This document shows positions 11,627 through 22,559 of a stretch of DNA of 64,000 nucleotides, piece after piece. The stretch's first letter is position 1; each line of letters starts with the position of its first letter. Under the pieces are notes generated by a model, which did no database searches, had not been told where the DNA came from, and saw only the letters and a program-made list of their open reading frames with translations. The translations under genes were made by a program, and so were the position numbers. Source of the stretch: Chondrosia reniformis (Eukaryota; Porifera; Demospongiae; Chondrillida; Chondrillidae); the NCBI GenBank assembly GCA_947172415.1, contig OX359201.1:930001-994000 (forward strand). The letters are read 5' to 3'.

Positions 11627-13201
11627 CTTTTGTATCTCATCGAATTAAGTTAAATGTTTTTGAGTTTTGTACTCTTTAAACAATTATTGTTGTGCCGTGT
11701 CCTAGCTATTAATCACTTTTCAACCCACAAGTTAAATATTAAGTATAATAATCATACTGTAGGTCTAGCTAGGTATAACCTATTGTATGAATATATAGAC
11801 ATAGGATAGGGACATCATATGACATATGTATATAAAGGCCTTGGCCTTTTATGTCCTTGTTGATTATGCGAATGCATGTAACCAACTGTCGGTATTCTTA
11901 TATAGCTCCCTCACAAGGCAAATCAAATATGCTGTGGTTATATTAGCTGAGATCCCTGATATATGGCATGCAGATGCATCATCTTCAGTCTATACTAAGA
12001 TGTGAAAAGGTAATTGGTAGGCCATGTGTTCTACCTTGCAATTGGATGATCTGTATCAACTACTTCTCTCTATGCAGTAGTTGAGAATTTCAAAGCCTGC
12101 AACTATACGTACGTACTATTTAAATACTGATTATCCTAGGGGTCACTTGGATCTCTTTATATATAACTTAGCTAGTACTTGATTGTAATTTTAATATTAC
12201 TTAATCACTTGGATCTCTTAAATTTGTAACTTGTACTGTGTTACATATATAGGGACAAAAACATCAGGTTATAATATATTCTTTAACACTTAACTTCCTT
12301 GCTTAGATCTAGCTCTTTAAATGGATATATGAGGTTTCTCAGGAAGTATATACTGTGTTTGTTGTCTCTTTAATTCTTTTATCCTGTTTGTCTGCATTCT
12401 GCATCATTCTCCAAAATCCGCTGTCCTTCCATCCCTTCATCCTCCAGGTAGCACTAATAGCACTGGCGATCCTACTATCAGTCCAACTGAAAACAGTGGG
12501 GCATCATCTATATTTAGTAAGTTGATTTCTAGAGTCATGCAGTCCATGCATCTCATATTGCCCCTGTAAGCGCTAGCTCAATTCGAAGGACTCATTCTGT
12601 TAATTGCATGCATATATCTTACTATATTATGTTTGAGAGTTACTATTTTAAAGCATTGTTGCTGATGAAGACCTAATCAAGGGTTGAAATTTTCAAACCT
12701 GTTTAATAGTGTTGCTGATGTTCAAAATAATTATATATCAACCATAATGCATATGATTGCAACAAGTACCCCTTATCTATGGTATTATTGCATATATAGA
12801 TCTGATCTTTCAGAATGTGGCCGTGGCAGTAGGAATGGCCAGCAGCATGCTCATTGTGAACCACTAGAGAAGAATGTATATTTAAACTGTCTATACCATT
12901 GAGACATGTATATTAACCATTTGTGACTTTGTTATTAATTATTTATGTGATCATGAGATACAAACACACTGTACATTTAAGTCCTAAATAATTAGCTATA
13001 GACTGTATGCTAGAATTTAGCTATCAGGGGCAGGGGGGGGCTTAGTCCCCTCATTCTGAAGCTTAGCCCTCACTTTTCATGTAGCAGTGTAGTGGTAGTA
13101 AACTTGAAAATGTCCTTTAAAGGGAGCTGCGCCCTGGTTATACAATTATCGGTGTGGAGGTGTGACCAACTTCCTCTTGATCTATATACGAAAATTAAGA
13201 T
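11627..13201. other. Intergenic, PQ-loop gene to CAP gene
   Basis: No supported gene. It holds a repeat near 12070-12240 (gagaatttcaaagcctgcaa, then cacttggatctcttt) that recurs at 13860-13970 and in part, inverted, at 57530-57600. A family-B fragment (gctgatgaagacctaatcaa) lies at 12661-12690. A Ser/Thr-rich open stretch at 12449-12520 is bounded by splice-like sites but has no partner. Confidence 0.5.
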
Positions 13202-13799
13202 ATGGAGTGTCGTTGGTCTCCCATCTCTACTATCTTCAAGACTATTACAATCATATCACTACTGTGTTCCCTAGTAGGAGATCTCAGTCAGGAGGAAAAG
13301 GAGTCTCTACTGAAAGCTCACAATGATGCTCGAAGGAGCGTTGTCCCTACAGCATCAGATGTGCTGGAAATGGAATGGAGCCATTCGATAGCTGCGTTCG
13401 ATCAAGAGTATGCGGAAAGATGTGTCTTCGATCACAGCAGTAATAGCGAGAGGGTCAGTGCCTCCGGATCGTCCTACGGCTGGATAGGAGAGAATTCATA
13501 CCTTCACAGCCTTAATAATATCGATGCGTCCATGGCTGTGACCTCATGGGACGGGGAGAAAACGGACTACAGGTACAGTGACAACTCCTGTTCAGCTGTC
13601 TGTGGACACTACACTCAGGTAATAAAACACTTCTCTTAGTACGTAAACACTTCTAATTTTATGGTCCTTCTTAATATATGTATAGGTTGTGTGGGCAGAT
13701 TCATTTGAGCTGGGATGTGGAGCTAAGTATTGTGCTAGTATCACTGGTTCAACGATCTCATCTGGTACCAAAGTAGTCTATCACTACGGACCAGGGTGA
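13202..13799 (+). CDS. Secreted CAP/SCP-domain protein (CRISP/PR-1 superfamily)
   Basis: Two exons, 13202-13618 and 13686-13799, joined in phase 0; 176 aa. The N-terminus (about 26 residues with ISTIFKTITIISLLCSLVG) is a signal peptide. The CAP fold follows: LLKAHNDARRSV in helix 1, MEWSHSIAAFDQEYAERCVF, GENSYL, and the signature CGHYTQ|VVWADSFELGCG, which straddles the intron. It ends HYGPG then TGA. CAP proteins are extracellular, cysteine-stabilised proteins with diverse roles; no C-terminal cysteine-rich domain is visible. The stop at 13797 overlaps a plausible donor (gg|gtgagc), so a further exon is possible, though none was found before the XK-related gene. The His and Glu cavity residues appear present (AHNDAR, GENSY, CGHYT). 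Confidence 0.85.
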
Positions 13800-14266
13800 G
13801 CAATAAGTACATGGATAAGTTATCACACCATGCATGTGTATATATATATATCTCTATGCAATACAGTTGAGGATTTCAAAGCCTGCAACAGTGCATGTGA
13901 CTAATTATAAAGTCTTGCAGTCACTTGGATCTCTTTAAATTTGTAACTTGCACTGCATGTGTAGCTAGTACTTGATTATATATATATAAAGTATATTGTA
14001 ACTTGTACTGTATGAATAAATGAATGGAATAAATGAGAAATTAAACATGATCATGTACAGTTTTGAGAGAAAAAATCATCAAAGTACCTACAGTAATACA
14101 ATTTTACTGTATGAATAATTAGTACTGTACATTTCCAAACTACATGTTGATTATAAGATAGAAGTGTTCTGAAGGCTTGCATATTATACAAATATAAAGG
14201 ATATATACAAAAATCCACACTATCTACGAAGAAAGATAGAAAAATATACAGAATTTACAAAAACTG

Positions 14267-16591
14267 TCAATCCTGTGAACATTTTTTCACTTCCTCATGA
14301 TCAAAGAACCAGTTCATGGTTCCCGTAAAGCGTCTGATGTGTTGATCATTGTGTGCATGGCTCTTATCCTTACAGCCAAGAGTGTCACACACGTGACCAT
14401 GATTTGCCTTTTTACTTGTTTTGACACTGAGGTGATAAGCAAGCATGGCCAGTATCCCAAAAGCAAAAAGAACGAAAACACTGACAAGTCCTGCATTGGA
14501 GTACCACAGTGACCAATCGCTGGCCATATAAGCCACTAGGACAAGAATCGTGTTTTCTGTGAATATAAGAATGTGGTAACTTATGAGATGACATATAGCT
14601 CTTGCTTTATTGCGCTCAGTAGATTCATCCAAAATTGAAAAGTAGAAAAAAATATTAAACCCAGCAATCAGAAATTCAATACAGTATCTGTGGAGAAATC
14701 GAAACTTTGTTCTGCTATTGTCAGTAGAATCATGTTCATTAAAATGGAATGTATTTCCGGTTTGTTTGAACATCCAGGCAACCATAATGGTATAGTGGAT
14801 ACCCAATAACAACAGCACCCAACCACTGAAAATACCAGCAAAGAGTGCAATAGCTATTCCTCGAGATGATATCATGAATATCTGCCAGAGTATATGAATA
14901 AAATAAGATGTCCAGGATAGCCTCTCCTTCTTCAAACCCTCTTGGGTAATGGGGCTGACCTGTGACCCAATGGACACTGGAATATAGGCTAATATGTCTA
15001 CGTAGGCTGAGGCAAAGTCTGACACAGCAAAGGCTAAAGACCCAAAGGACCAAATAATGCTTAACGGAGTGATGATTCTATAAATGAGAAGAGGTTCGTG
15101 CTGGACTTGAACGAGATAAAGCTGTAGCAGTGCCTGAGGGGCTGATTCAAGAAAGGACTCCATCAGTCTTATGAAGGAAATATCGTAGTACCTAAAGTAG
15201 GTAAAGGGATCTCTGGTACAGTTCCACAGAAGCCTAATGATCCGTACTGGTAGGCCGAGATGTAGAATGTGAAGGAGGGAGATTAAAGCAAATTGCTTTT
15301 TATTGTCAAAGGTTTCAAGTGGAAGGAATTTTGGGCCAAGAACACCCATATCTATTTCTTCCTTCCCATGAGCACCTTGCTGACCCCTATGAAACATGAC
15401 CCTTGATGTGTCCTCATCAAAGGTCACATAAGGGCTGTTTGGGGACCTACGTGATTGTCCATGTTCTTCCTGCTTATCTAGACCCAGGGATTGCGGTCTG
15501 TTTGGATTTAATGATGGTGATACCTGCAATGTGGACTGATCTTCATAATTTTGACTTGCTCTAAACCATTTACTGAAGGGAAGAGAAAATCTTACACGGT
15601 TTCTTCTTGGCTCAACTGTTACTTCTGGGCTACCTTCTCTCTCAGCTTCCCTCTTGAGCCCTGGGCTACCTTCTCTCTCAGCTTCCCTCTTGAGCCCTGG
15701 GATACCTTCTCTCTCAGCCTCTCTCTTGCGGTCTGTCAGTTTCTCTTGTTCTGATAATGCGGTGGCAGCAATAGACTTTTGAGGTTTAACGGGGAGTGAG
15801 TGACTAACTACATCATTCTGAAAGGCATCGTTTTGTACTCTTCTCGGAAGGGACAGACTAGTAGAACGTTTACGTTGATAAAGGTCTGAAACAGAAAGAC
15901 TTAAGGTAGGATCCAGCGACATTTCTCTTTGGAGTCTTTCCAACTCACAAGACGGCTTTGAGCAGACCAGTCTCACCAAAGGGGTGAAGGTGGGCGTGGC
16001 AGGGACTTCCCCAGGGCCACTGCAAGAGGATAGGACCCCACCTTCAGAGATGGCAGCTAGATTAGGACTAGCTGGTGGAGTATTTGGTCTAGGTCTACGC
16101 TTGCTCTGGTCCCGGGCACCAAAGAGTGCCTTCAACTTGGATGGCCCAGTATTTTTACAGAGATAAAAAGACCAGAAATATAGAAACCACGATACAAACT
16201 GTATCAAGATGGATGGAACCACAATAAAAAATACGGTAGCTATAAAATATTTAAGTGCGTCCTCGTCTCTGCCAGAGAGATAGTTTTGAAGATACAGGAC
16301 GGCGACCCAAACATCTAATCCAATGTCAGTCAGGTAGGATACCAGCGCGAGCAACATCCCCACCTGCCTATAGAGGGGGAACTCGTACAGGTACAGTCTT
16401 CCTGGCAGCTTCCTACAGAAGACGCTGTAATGGAGACCACAGTATTGCGATTCCAGTTCTTTGGTGTAGGACGACTCTGATATATGTGAATGTGTTCTGG
16501 GTCTGATAGCGACTCCATTGACGGTCCCTGTGTCAGGCTCCTCGCGATCGTTATCAGAAACTTCCATTTTTGACAACCTACCCACGCACAT
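14267..16591 (-). CDS. XK-related protein (phospholipid scramblase family), intronless
   Basis: Single uninterrupted frame of 774 aa. The N-terminal part has the first XK membrane block (VGMLLALVSYLTDIGLDVWV and following). The second half carries the family motif MESFLESAPQALLQLYLV and six further hydrophobic segments ending near residue 730. Family members (XKR4/8/9) are plasma-membrane lipid scramblases, often activated by caspase cleavage. Between the first and second membrane blocks lies a hydrophilic insert of about 250 residues, including three tandem copies of a 14-residue unit (GLKREAEREGSP). Intronless structure among intron-rich neighbours suggests origin by retroposition, though no poly-A or target duplication was identified. 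A second ATG eight codons in (MEVSDND) is an alternative start. The first 51 codons are duplicated at 22406-22559. Confidence 0.88.
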   Translation of the reverse strand: MCVGRLSKMEVSDNDREEPDTGTVNGVAIRPRTHSHISESSYTKELESQYCGLHYSVFCRKLPGRLYLYEFPLYRQVGMLLALVSYLTDIGLDVWVAVLYLQNYLSGRDEDALKYFIATVFFIVVPSILIQFVSWFLYFWSFYLCKNTGPSKLKALFGARDQSKRRPRPNTPPASPNLAAISEGGVLSSCSGPGEVPATPTFTPLVRLVCSKPSCELERLQREMSLDPTLSLSVSDLYQRKRSTSLSLPRRVQNDAFQNDVVSHSLPVKPQKSIAATALSEQEKLTDRKREAEREGIPGLKREAEREGSPGLKREAEREGSPEVTVEPRRNRVRFSLPFSKWFRASQNYEDQSTLQVSPSLNPNRPQSLGLDKQEEHGQSRRSPNSPYVTFDEDTSRVMFHRGQQGAHGKEEIDMGVLGPKFLPLETFDNKKQFALISLLHILHLGLPVRIIRLLWNCTRDPFTYFRYYDISFIRLMESFLESAPQALLQLYLVQVQHEPLLIYRIITPLSIIWSFGSLAFAVSDFASAYVDILAYIPVSIGSQVSPITQEGLKKERLSWTSYFIHILWQIFMISSRGIAIALFAGIFSGWVLLLLGIHYTIMVAWMFKQTGNTFHFNEHDSTDNSRTKFRFLHRYCIEFLIAGFNIFFYFSILDESTERNKARAICHLISYHILIFTENTILVLVAYMASDWSLWYSNAGLVSVFVLFAFGILAMLAYHLSVKTSKKANHGHVCDTLGCKDKSHAHNDQHIRRFTGTMNWFFDHEEVKKCSQD

Positions 16592-16699
16592 GTATGAGTC
16601 ATGTGATCTTGTTTATTAATAATCCCACTAGGACCCGACCCCGACCCCGACCCCGACCGGATGCGTCCCGCAAAACACAGGTGGATATGGCTAATCGTA

Positions 16700-17412
16700 C
16701 AGTGCTCCACATCTAAAGAGTACATTTTTCGTATAAAAACGACAAAACGTTATCAGTTATTTTTTTAACATATTTCCTTACCTTAGCAAGTGTTCTCGAA
16801 GAGGATTATACCTTTTCCCTTGTCCAGAATGTCTAGGTAAATTTCCGCTGTTGTTAATAGGGAAAAATCGCCATTTTTACTAAATGACATAATTGGTCAC
16901 ATTCGATCATGTGACTATAAATTACACAATTCGCGATAATTGCTCGTACATAGCATACGTTCATGGCTTGCTGCTAGCTTGAAGTCTATCGAAAGCATAA
17001 CTCTTACACTAGCTTTTGACCTGTCTACAGCTCTTAACTACAAAAATTGCAGTGGAACGTATCTAAAAACTAAAGGTACCTAAAATTAACCTTTTCGACT
17101 CGTTTTCTCAAATGGAACGTTGAATTCAAGTTTTCTTTACACCAAGTCTCACGAATATTGGGAGCAATATCATACTGAAGTAAGAGCTCTTAACTAATAA
17201 CCATTCGTTAGTTAGTATCTAAAAACTGTTTTTTGGAAAATGGGCTGCAACTAAGTGGGCGTGTCACAAACCACGCCCATCAACCCACATAGCATTCATT
17301 AACATCTACTTGATCCATCAAATTATAAAAATTAGCTAATTCCATCACCCTTAACTACTTAGGGCTATTTTAGGCAAACCAACAAAATGCACTCTTTAGA
17401 TGTGGAGCACTG
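16700..17412. mobile_element. 713-bp TA-flanked terminal-inverted-repeat transposon (non-autonomous)
   Basis: Starts CAGTGCTCCACATCTAAAG and ends with its exact complement; about 22 bp of TIR is perfect and similarity continues a few bases further. TA flanks both sides (16698-16699 and 17413-17414). The matching place in unit 2 (around 22662) reads straight through with one TA. That empty site shows insertion after the duplication, or much less likely precise excision. No reading frame of note. The superfamily is probably Tc1/mariner-like from the TA target. It sits in the divergent promoter region between the XK-related gene and GT1. Confidence 0.93.
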
Positions 17413-17572
17413 TATATCTACGAAGAGTGAATAAGGATTCGCAAATTCGAACTTATCTTTTGAAAGATGATCCTTTCAATTAAGTGTATTGTTAATTAGT
17501 GCATTTTTAGTTTAGATGGATGAGTGTGTTCAGTAGTACCCGTGGACAAGGGGTCTATACTTGCAATTGAGG

Positions 17573-18985
17573 ATGTCTGTTGTACGTGCACATTCTACGT
17601 TGAGAAATATATTCGTCTTCTTACTACTAGTCGGTGCATTTCTGGAGTTGATACTGTTGTTTGACTCTGAAACTTTACAAAGATTCACGATGAGGAATTA
17701 TGAAAAGAAGTTTTCATTCAACTTATTATTTCATTCAAAGATAGGATCTACTTTGAAAGCGAAACCCGAAATATCAAAGTTAGATCTAGACCTAGCTGAT
17801 GCGTATATATCCCTTTTTAGAGCAGATACTCTATGCAAGACTGTAGACATATCTAAAAAGCGGCTCGAACAGACTAGGAGACCAATGAAGTCTCTAATTG
17901 AATACGCTAAGTGGCACGAGAAGGAACGAGAGAAGTTACTGTCAAAAGACCCCAAGGAGATTAAAGATCTCAGAACGTTAATTTGGCATTTTAAAGAATA
18001 TTCTCAATCGGCCGGACTAGCTGACAAAGTCAGAGGAACTACTGTTGCCCTGATCTTGGCCATTTTATCAGAACGACTCCTTTTCATTCAATGGAGCAGC
18101 CAGCCCTTCCGAACTTCTAGACAGAGAAATATCTTTAAACCTAACCACATAAACTGGGACATTGATGAAGAGATTTTAACACTTATTGGCAAAAATGCTA
18201 CAATAGACAATCCTGATTTAACTGCAACATTACATGGGAATTATAATGCTTCAAAAAACCCAAATATAATGCAAAACATTTTTAGCTGTGAAGACAGATA
18301 CCATCACTTATTTTTTGAAACTACGATTCCTATACAAGGTATACTGAGTATTTTGAGAGCACACGATGACCTTAAAATGAGAAAGTGTTTCAGACATCCT
18401 GAATTGACTCATAAGACTGATGTTATGAATTGGACTTTAACAACAGAGGCTTTTCATCTAATTAGTGGTCAATTCAGTCGATATTTGTTCAAATTCAGTG
18501 AAAAGGCTCTCACTCGGGCCTCTCATGAACTAATAAACATAGGAATGAGGATAGACCAAAATTACAGTGTAGTTCATATACGTACTGGATTCTACGGATT
18601 GTACAATGAAACAGTTACATCCACAAGATGGAGTAAATTTAATCTAACGAGTGAGGAAACTTGGCGAGGATTAGTTAATCGAACTATTGCAAAAAGTGTG
18701 AAATCAATTGGACCCCGTGCTCCTGTATTAGTATTGACAGATTCAGACCTGGTGAAGGAGTGGGTGAGGAGGGAGTACAAGGGTTCTGTCAAGGTTACTG
18801 AAGGTACTGTTGGACACATTGGCCATGGTAAGGAATTGAAAATGACCAACAAAGTAGAGGAAATAGAATATCAGACTGGTGCCGAACTGTCCATCATGGC
18901 ACACTCTCATTTACTTACTACAAGTGTCGGTGGATTTAGTCAACTTGCCAGTAGCATGTGTTTAATGGCAACTTTATCAATATGA
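17573..18985 (+). CDS. Fucosyltransferase-like type II membrane glycosyltransferase, copy GT1
   Basis: Intronless, 470 aa from the ATG at 17573; in-frame codons upstream lack an ATG. Short cytoplasmic tail, then one membrane anchor (IFVFLLLVGAFLELILLF), then a luminal domain. Two blocks resemble the GT-B fucosyltransferase superfamily (GT11/23/37/68): GLADKVRGTTVALILAILSE, like the G-L-D-R-x-x-G block, and SVVHIRTGFYGLYNE, like the HxRxG donor-binding motif. A C-terminal LVLTDSDLVKEW and SVGGFSQLASSMC complete the pattern. Several N-glycosylation sequons (NAT, NYNAS) fit a Golgi luminal protein. The acceptor and linkage cannot be inferred. It lies tail to tail with QTRT1 exons, 146 bp apart. 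It differs from GT2 at about eight residues plus a two-residue indel. Confidence 0.75.
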   Translation: MSVVRAHSTLRNIFVFLLLVGAFLELILLFDSETLQRFTMRNYEKKFSFNLLFHSKIGSTLKAKPEISKLDLDLADAYISLFRADTLCKTVDISKKRLEQTRRPMKSLIEYAKWHEKEREKLLSKDPKEIKDLRTLIWHFKEYSQSAGLADKVRGTTVALILAILSERLLFIQWSSQPFRTSRQRNIFKPNHINWDIDEEILTLIGKNATIDNPDLTATLHGNYNASKNPNIMQNIFSCEDRYHHLFFETTIPIQGILSILRAHDDLKMRKCFRHPELTHKTDVMNWTLTTEAFHLISGQFSRYLFKFSEKALTRASHELINIGMRIDQNYSVVHIRTGFYGLYNETVTSTRWSKFNLTSEETWRGLVNRTIAKSVKSIGPRAPVLVLTDSDLVKEWVRREYKGSVKVTEGTVGHIGHGKELKMTNKVEEIEYQTGAELSIMAHSHLLTTSVGGFSQLASSMCLMATLSI

Positions 18986-19970
18986 AACAAAAATAGGATT
19001 TCTGTCACATATGCATTTTAATTCATTGACTGATCACAAGACTTATTTTTCTATCTTATTTTTTATTCTTTATTGACATGTATCTAAAAATATTATATGA
19101 AAAAATATAATTAAATAATTATAAAATGGAGTTATTCTTTCTTCTTCTTTGGTGCAATTGTCTCTTCCAGGCTCTCCTCTTCTACCTGAAGTTTGATGCC
19201 AACACTACTAAATGCATCTACGGCCCAAGAAGGGTAATTCCCTTTTGGGTACATTTCCTTCATAAAGTGTCCAACGAATGCTGGAAACTGCTTCTGAAGT
19301 ATACTGTATCTTAACTCCTGCATCAAATTTAGCTGAGAAAAGAGTTGAAAGGACTATAGCTATAAAGATACTGTATATATAGTAGCCTAAGGACATACAA
19401 AGGACAAAGAAGATAAAGAATCCCTGGGTCACTGAAGGCCGCAAAAATTCCGGCCATATGGTATTTTCATCTATTATTTTTTGTTTCCCTTAATCTCTTA
19501 TGTTTGACAGCCATGCATGGTAGGAAAATGGTGAGAGTTTAGATTATTCATAAATAGAGACCACAGTAGTACTGTAAAGCAACAGCAAACATATATTAGA
19601 TTATCATAACCTTTAAGTTACAAAGCTAGACCTAAGTGAAGGTAATTGGGTCAATTATGTGAGCCAAATCAAGTTACTCATCAGAACGTCTCATTAACCT
19701 ATAACAAACACACTGAACAACCACATGAAAGTGGCAACCATATATGTACGTATATACACAACTAAATGTAGTTAATTAACCCAACTAACAAACTCCCATT
19801 AATATACTTTGACAATGTTCTAATATTTGCTTAATTTCTTAAATTAGTGTTGTACCACTTTACTGGTTTCCAGCAAAGTAGCTACGTATATGTGACCAAG
19901 AAGAGTTTACCAGTATAATAATGAGTTGATATTGATGTTGATGTAGTTGATGTGAACTAAGCAGTCATAT

Positions 19971-20143
19971 ACAGTACTTTTTGGGTCGGTTGTCCAGACC
20001 GGATGCTGCAATCGGTAACTCGTGACTACCATTTGAACAAACTTTCCCACTAAAATGACATCACCAGGCATGAGGCGATAACCTTTTACGATTACTGATT
20101 GCAATGTCCGGGCTGGACAACCGACCCAAAAAGTACGTACTGT
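19971..20143. mobile_element. MITE with ~45-bp inverted ends in QTRT1-copy intron (unit 1)
   Basis: acagtactttttgggtcgg... and its complement ...cgacccaaaaagtac bracket about 80 bp. The arms match for about 45 bases with a few mismatches. The right edge carries an extra GTAC relative to the unit 2 copy. Confidence 0.85.
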
Positions 20144-20929
20144 ATAAGTCTGAGCAACCAATGGAACAGTATTAGTGTAGGTATGTGTGTGTACTCCAAC
20201 CTGATAGGCCACGTTGTGGAGCGTGATAAGGTTACATCCAACCGTTTCCTTCCTGGAGATGAGAGTGTGAAGGTGTGATCTGCTGAACCGCTTGCATGTG
20301 GAACAGTTACACTTTGCATCGATGGGATCAAAATCTTTTGCAAATGACTGACTTTTTAGGTTAATCTGACCCCAGGGCACTAGGGCAGAGCCAAACCTCT
20401 AACACAAGGAGGACAAGGAAGGTAAAGATACCGTTAGAAAACTGTCAGAGAGAACTATTTAAATAAGGACGGTCAAAAAACATGGCCACCCTATTAAAAT
20501 GTACATATTATGTGGGGGAAAACAAAATAGAAAAAAAATTGAAGGGGGTATACCAGTCCTGTTCAATGTTTGTTTCTTATTAAAATTTTCAGTATGATTT
20601 TCTTCAAGGAGGGGAGGGGTAAAATATAATCAAAGTCTGCCCCTCCCCTTCCAGAAGAAATTCTACATTGATATGCATTATATCACTTGCATTGATATGC
20701 ATATAAATAGACATGTTCATGTATGCAGCACTCACAGCTGTTCTGGTCGGATAGACGCAGTCATACATGTCCACACCCAAAGCAGAACATACAACCAAAT
20801 CAGTCGCATAACTGCAGAGTAGCAAATAACAACATAAGACATAAATATAAATGTATATACTTCCAATATCAGAACATTGAGTAATAATAAGCAAACCACA
20901 GACAAACATCATGAAGAGTAAAAAACATG

Positions 20930-21005
20930 AAATAAGCAATTGCCAAAAACTGAACCCAGGACAGCTGGTTTGGACCACCAGAGCATTGATCTCATATACA
21001 TGTAC
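20930..21005 (-). repeat. tRNA-like fragment in QTRT1-copy intron (unit 1)
   Basis: The bottom strand reads gctctggtggtccaaaccag then ctgtcctgggttcagt, resembling the 3' half of a tRNA with a degraded B box. No full cloverleaf. Repeated in unit 2 at about 26630-26705 as part of the duplication. Possibly a tRNA-derived SINE remnant. Confidence 0.25.
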
Positions 21006-22364
21006 TAGTCCCCATTTAATTAGTGGTACATCAAAGAAGAAAAGAGAAGAGCTTGAAAAATGGAGGACTTTGACAAGCTTTTAAACGTCATATTATCAGA
21101 CTATACACTGAATATTAGTATGTACTCATAACCACTGCTAAAGAGTCTCTTAATTTATTTGCATAATTATAATATACTGCTTGTTACATTCTTGCAATTT
21201 TCAGTAAATTAGCCAAAAATTACCTTATTGCTCTCTTATTATGTGGATATCAAATTAATCAGGGAGTGTCTATCAAAAATGGCTATCACTTTAACATAAT
21301 GGAAAGCATTGTGATCAAGTAATGAGTAGGAATTTACTCACCCTATTCCCATGGCATATCTAGGCTTATGTTTTGGAAGGTGGTCAGTGCAAAGAGAAAT
21401 TATTCTCCAAAACTGGTTCTTATCTTCACCTCCACTCAAACCTCCGATAGCATAGCCAGGGAGGTCCCTCTTCACCATCTCTATGGAAACAGGTGACAGA
21501 TCACACTACAGTTCAGGTATGAAAAATCAAATACACCATTTTCCTACATGCGATGCCTATTCTGTAAAAAAGCCTATAGGGGAACTAAACCTGAAGAGAG
21601 CTTTGGATGAAGATACAGGAGTATAAAAATGTCTTACATACTTGATACCTACGTATTACATGAAGCCATACATAAAAAATAATAGGTATACATGTAGTTT
21701 AATTAGCACTTGGCAACATTAGCTCACCTTGGGCACATGTCTTGCGTAATTCCTCCTGAAGTCCTCCCTGTACTATAGCAAACAGATTTTGATCTTTCGG
21801 TCGCTTGTGAGCTTTTACACATCTAGACATGATACAGTGGAAAAGAAAGGACAGTCAGCATGAAACTGTATACTCGTCCAAGGCTCCAAATGGTTTCTCT
21901 CAGTCTCTAGGGGAAATAGTCTATTCTGTCCTTTATTTTCCCTTGTGTCATGTGACCGTCGACCAACCATATACTTATATGTATAAAAATGTGTTTTAGA
22001 TTGTTTGTCGCCCTTAATCACCCTCATGTGTAGTTAAGTATATGTAATGCATAGAGCCAAATGTCAATTAAATATCAATTAAGAGATACTCTCTAAGTCT
22101 CTTTATAGAATAAACCATCAAACAGAAACTTTATGACTTCACAACTCATACTAGTGCTTTATAGTGGGCAAAGGTCACACAATAATAATAATAATCTTTA
22201 ATTGTTCCAATGTATTGAAATAATTAAGTTGCTTGACAATTCATTCAATTCGTACAAATTCAAATTAAAACCTAAAAGTGAACACAATATAGATTTACCT
22301 TCAGTACCCCAAATAAAACTGTAATCCATTTTGCCACACTGCACGTATATGTACATCTACTGTA

Positions 22365-22559
22365 TTATACAGTACAAGTCTTTTGTATTATCTCTCCATA
22401 GGCACCACAGTACTGCGATTCCAGTTCTTTGGTGTAGGACGACTCTGATATATGTGAATGTGTTCTGGGTCTGATAGCGACTCCATTGACGGTCCCTGTG
22501 TCAGGCTCTTCGCGATCGTTATCAGAAACTTCCATTTTTGACAACCTACCCACGCACAT
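22365..22559 (-). pseudogene. Duplicated 5' fragment of the XK-related gene
   Basis: Codons 1-51 of the XK-related protein (MCVGRLSKMEVSDNDREEP to ELESQYC) are repeated exactly at the protein level. The frame then crosses the duplication breakpoint into 13 unrelated residues and a stop. The first membrane segment is absent, so it cannot be a scramblase. Upstream sequence of the parent, including the (GGGGTC)n-like gcgggacg block, is kept, so the promoter may be active. Confidence 0.9.

Larger units (their letters stand above)
19132..21822 (-). pseudogene. Headless QTRT1 copy: exons 5-9 only
   Basis: Exon equivalents at 21728-21822, 21342-21480, 20736-20811, 20201-20398 and 19132-19332 match QTRT1 exons 5-9 of unit 2, with all splice sites and frames intact. 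Differences seen are mostly synonymous or intronic. The fragment keeps the catalytic [12 protein letters not shown] and the CNCSTC zinc ligands but lacks exons 1-4 (substrate-binding DSGGFQ). Upstream on the same strand is the duplicated 5' end of the XK-related gene, so the fragment may be transcribed from that promoter. Called a fragment because no translation start of its own was found; a chimeric gene is the alternative. Confidence 0.85.

Noticed and set aside
12449-12520. Possible orphan exon encoding a Ser/Thr-rich stretch
   Set aside because: Splice-like sites are present on both sides, but no compatible upstream or downstream exon was found and the composition is uninformative.
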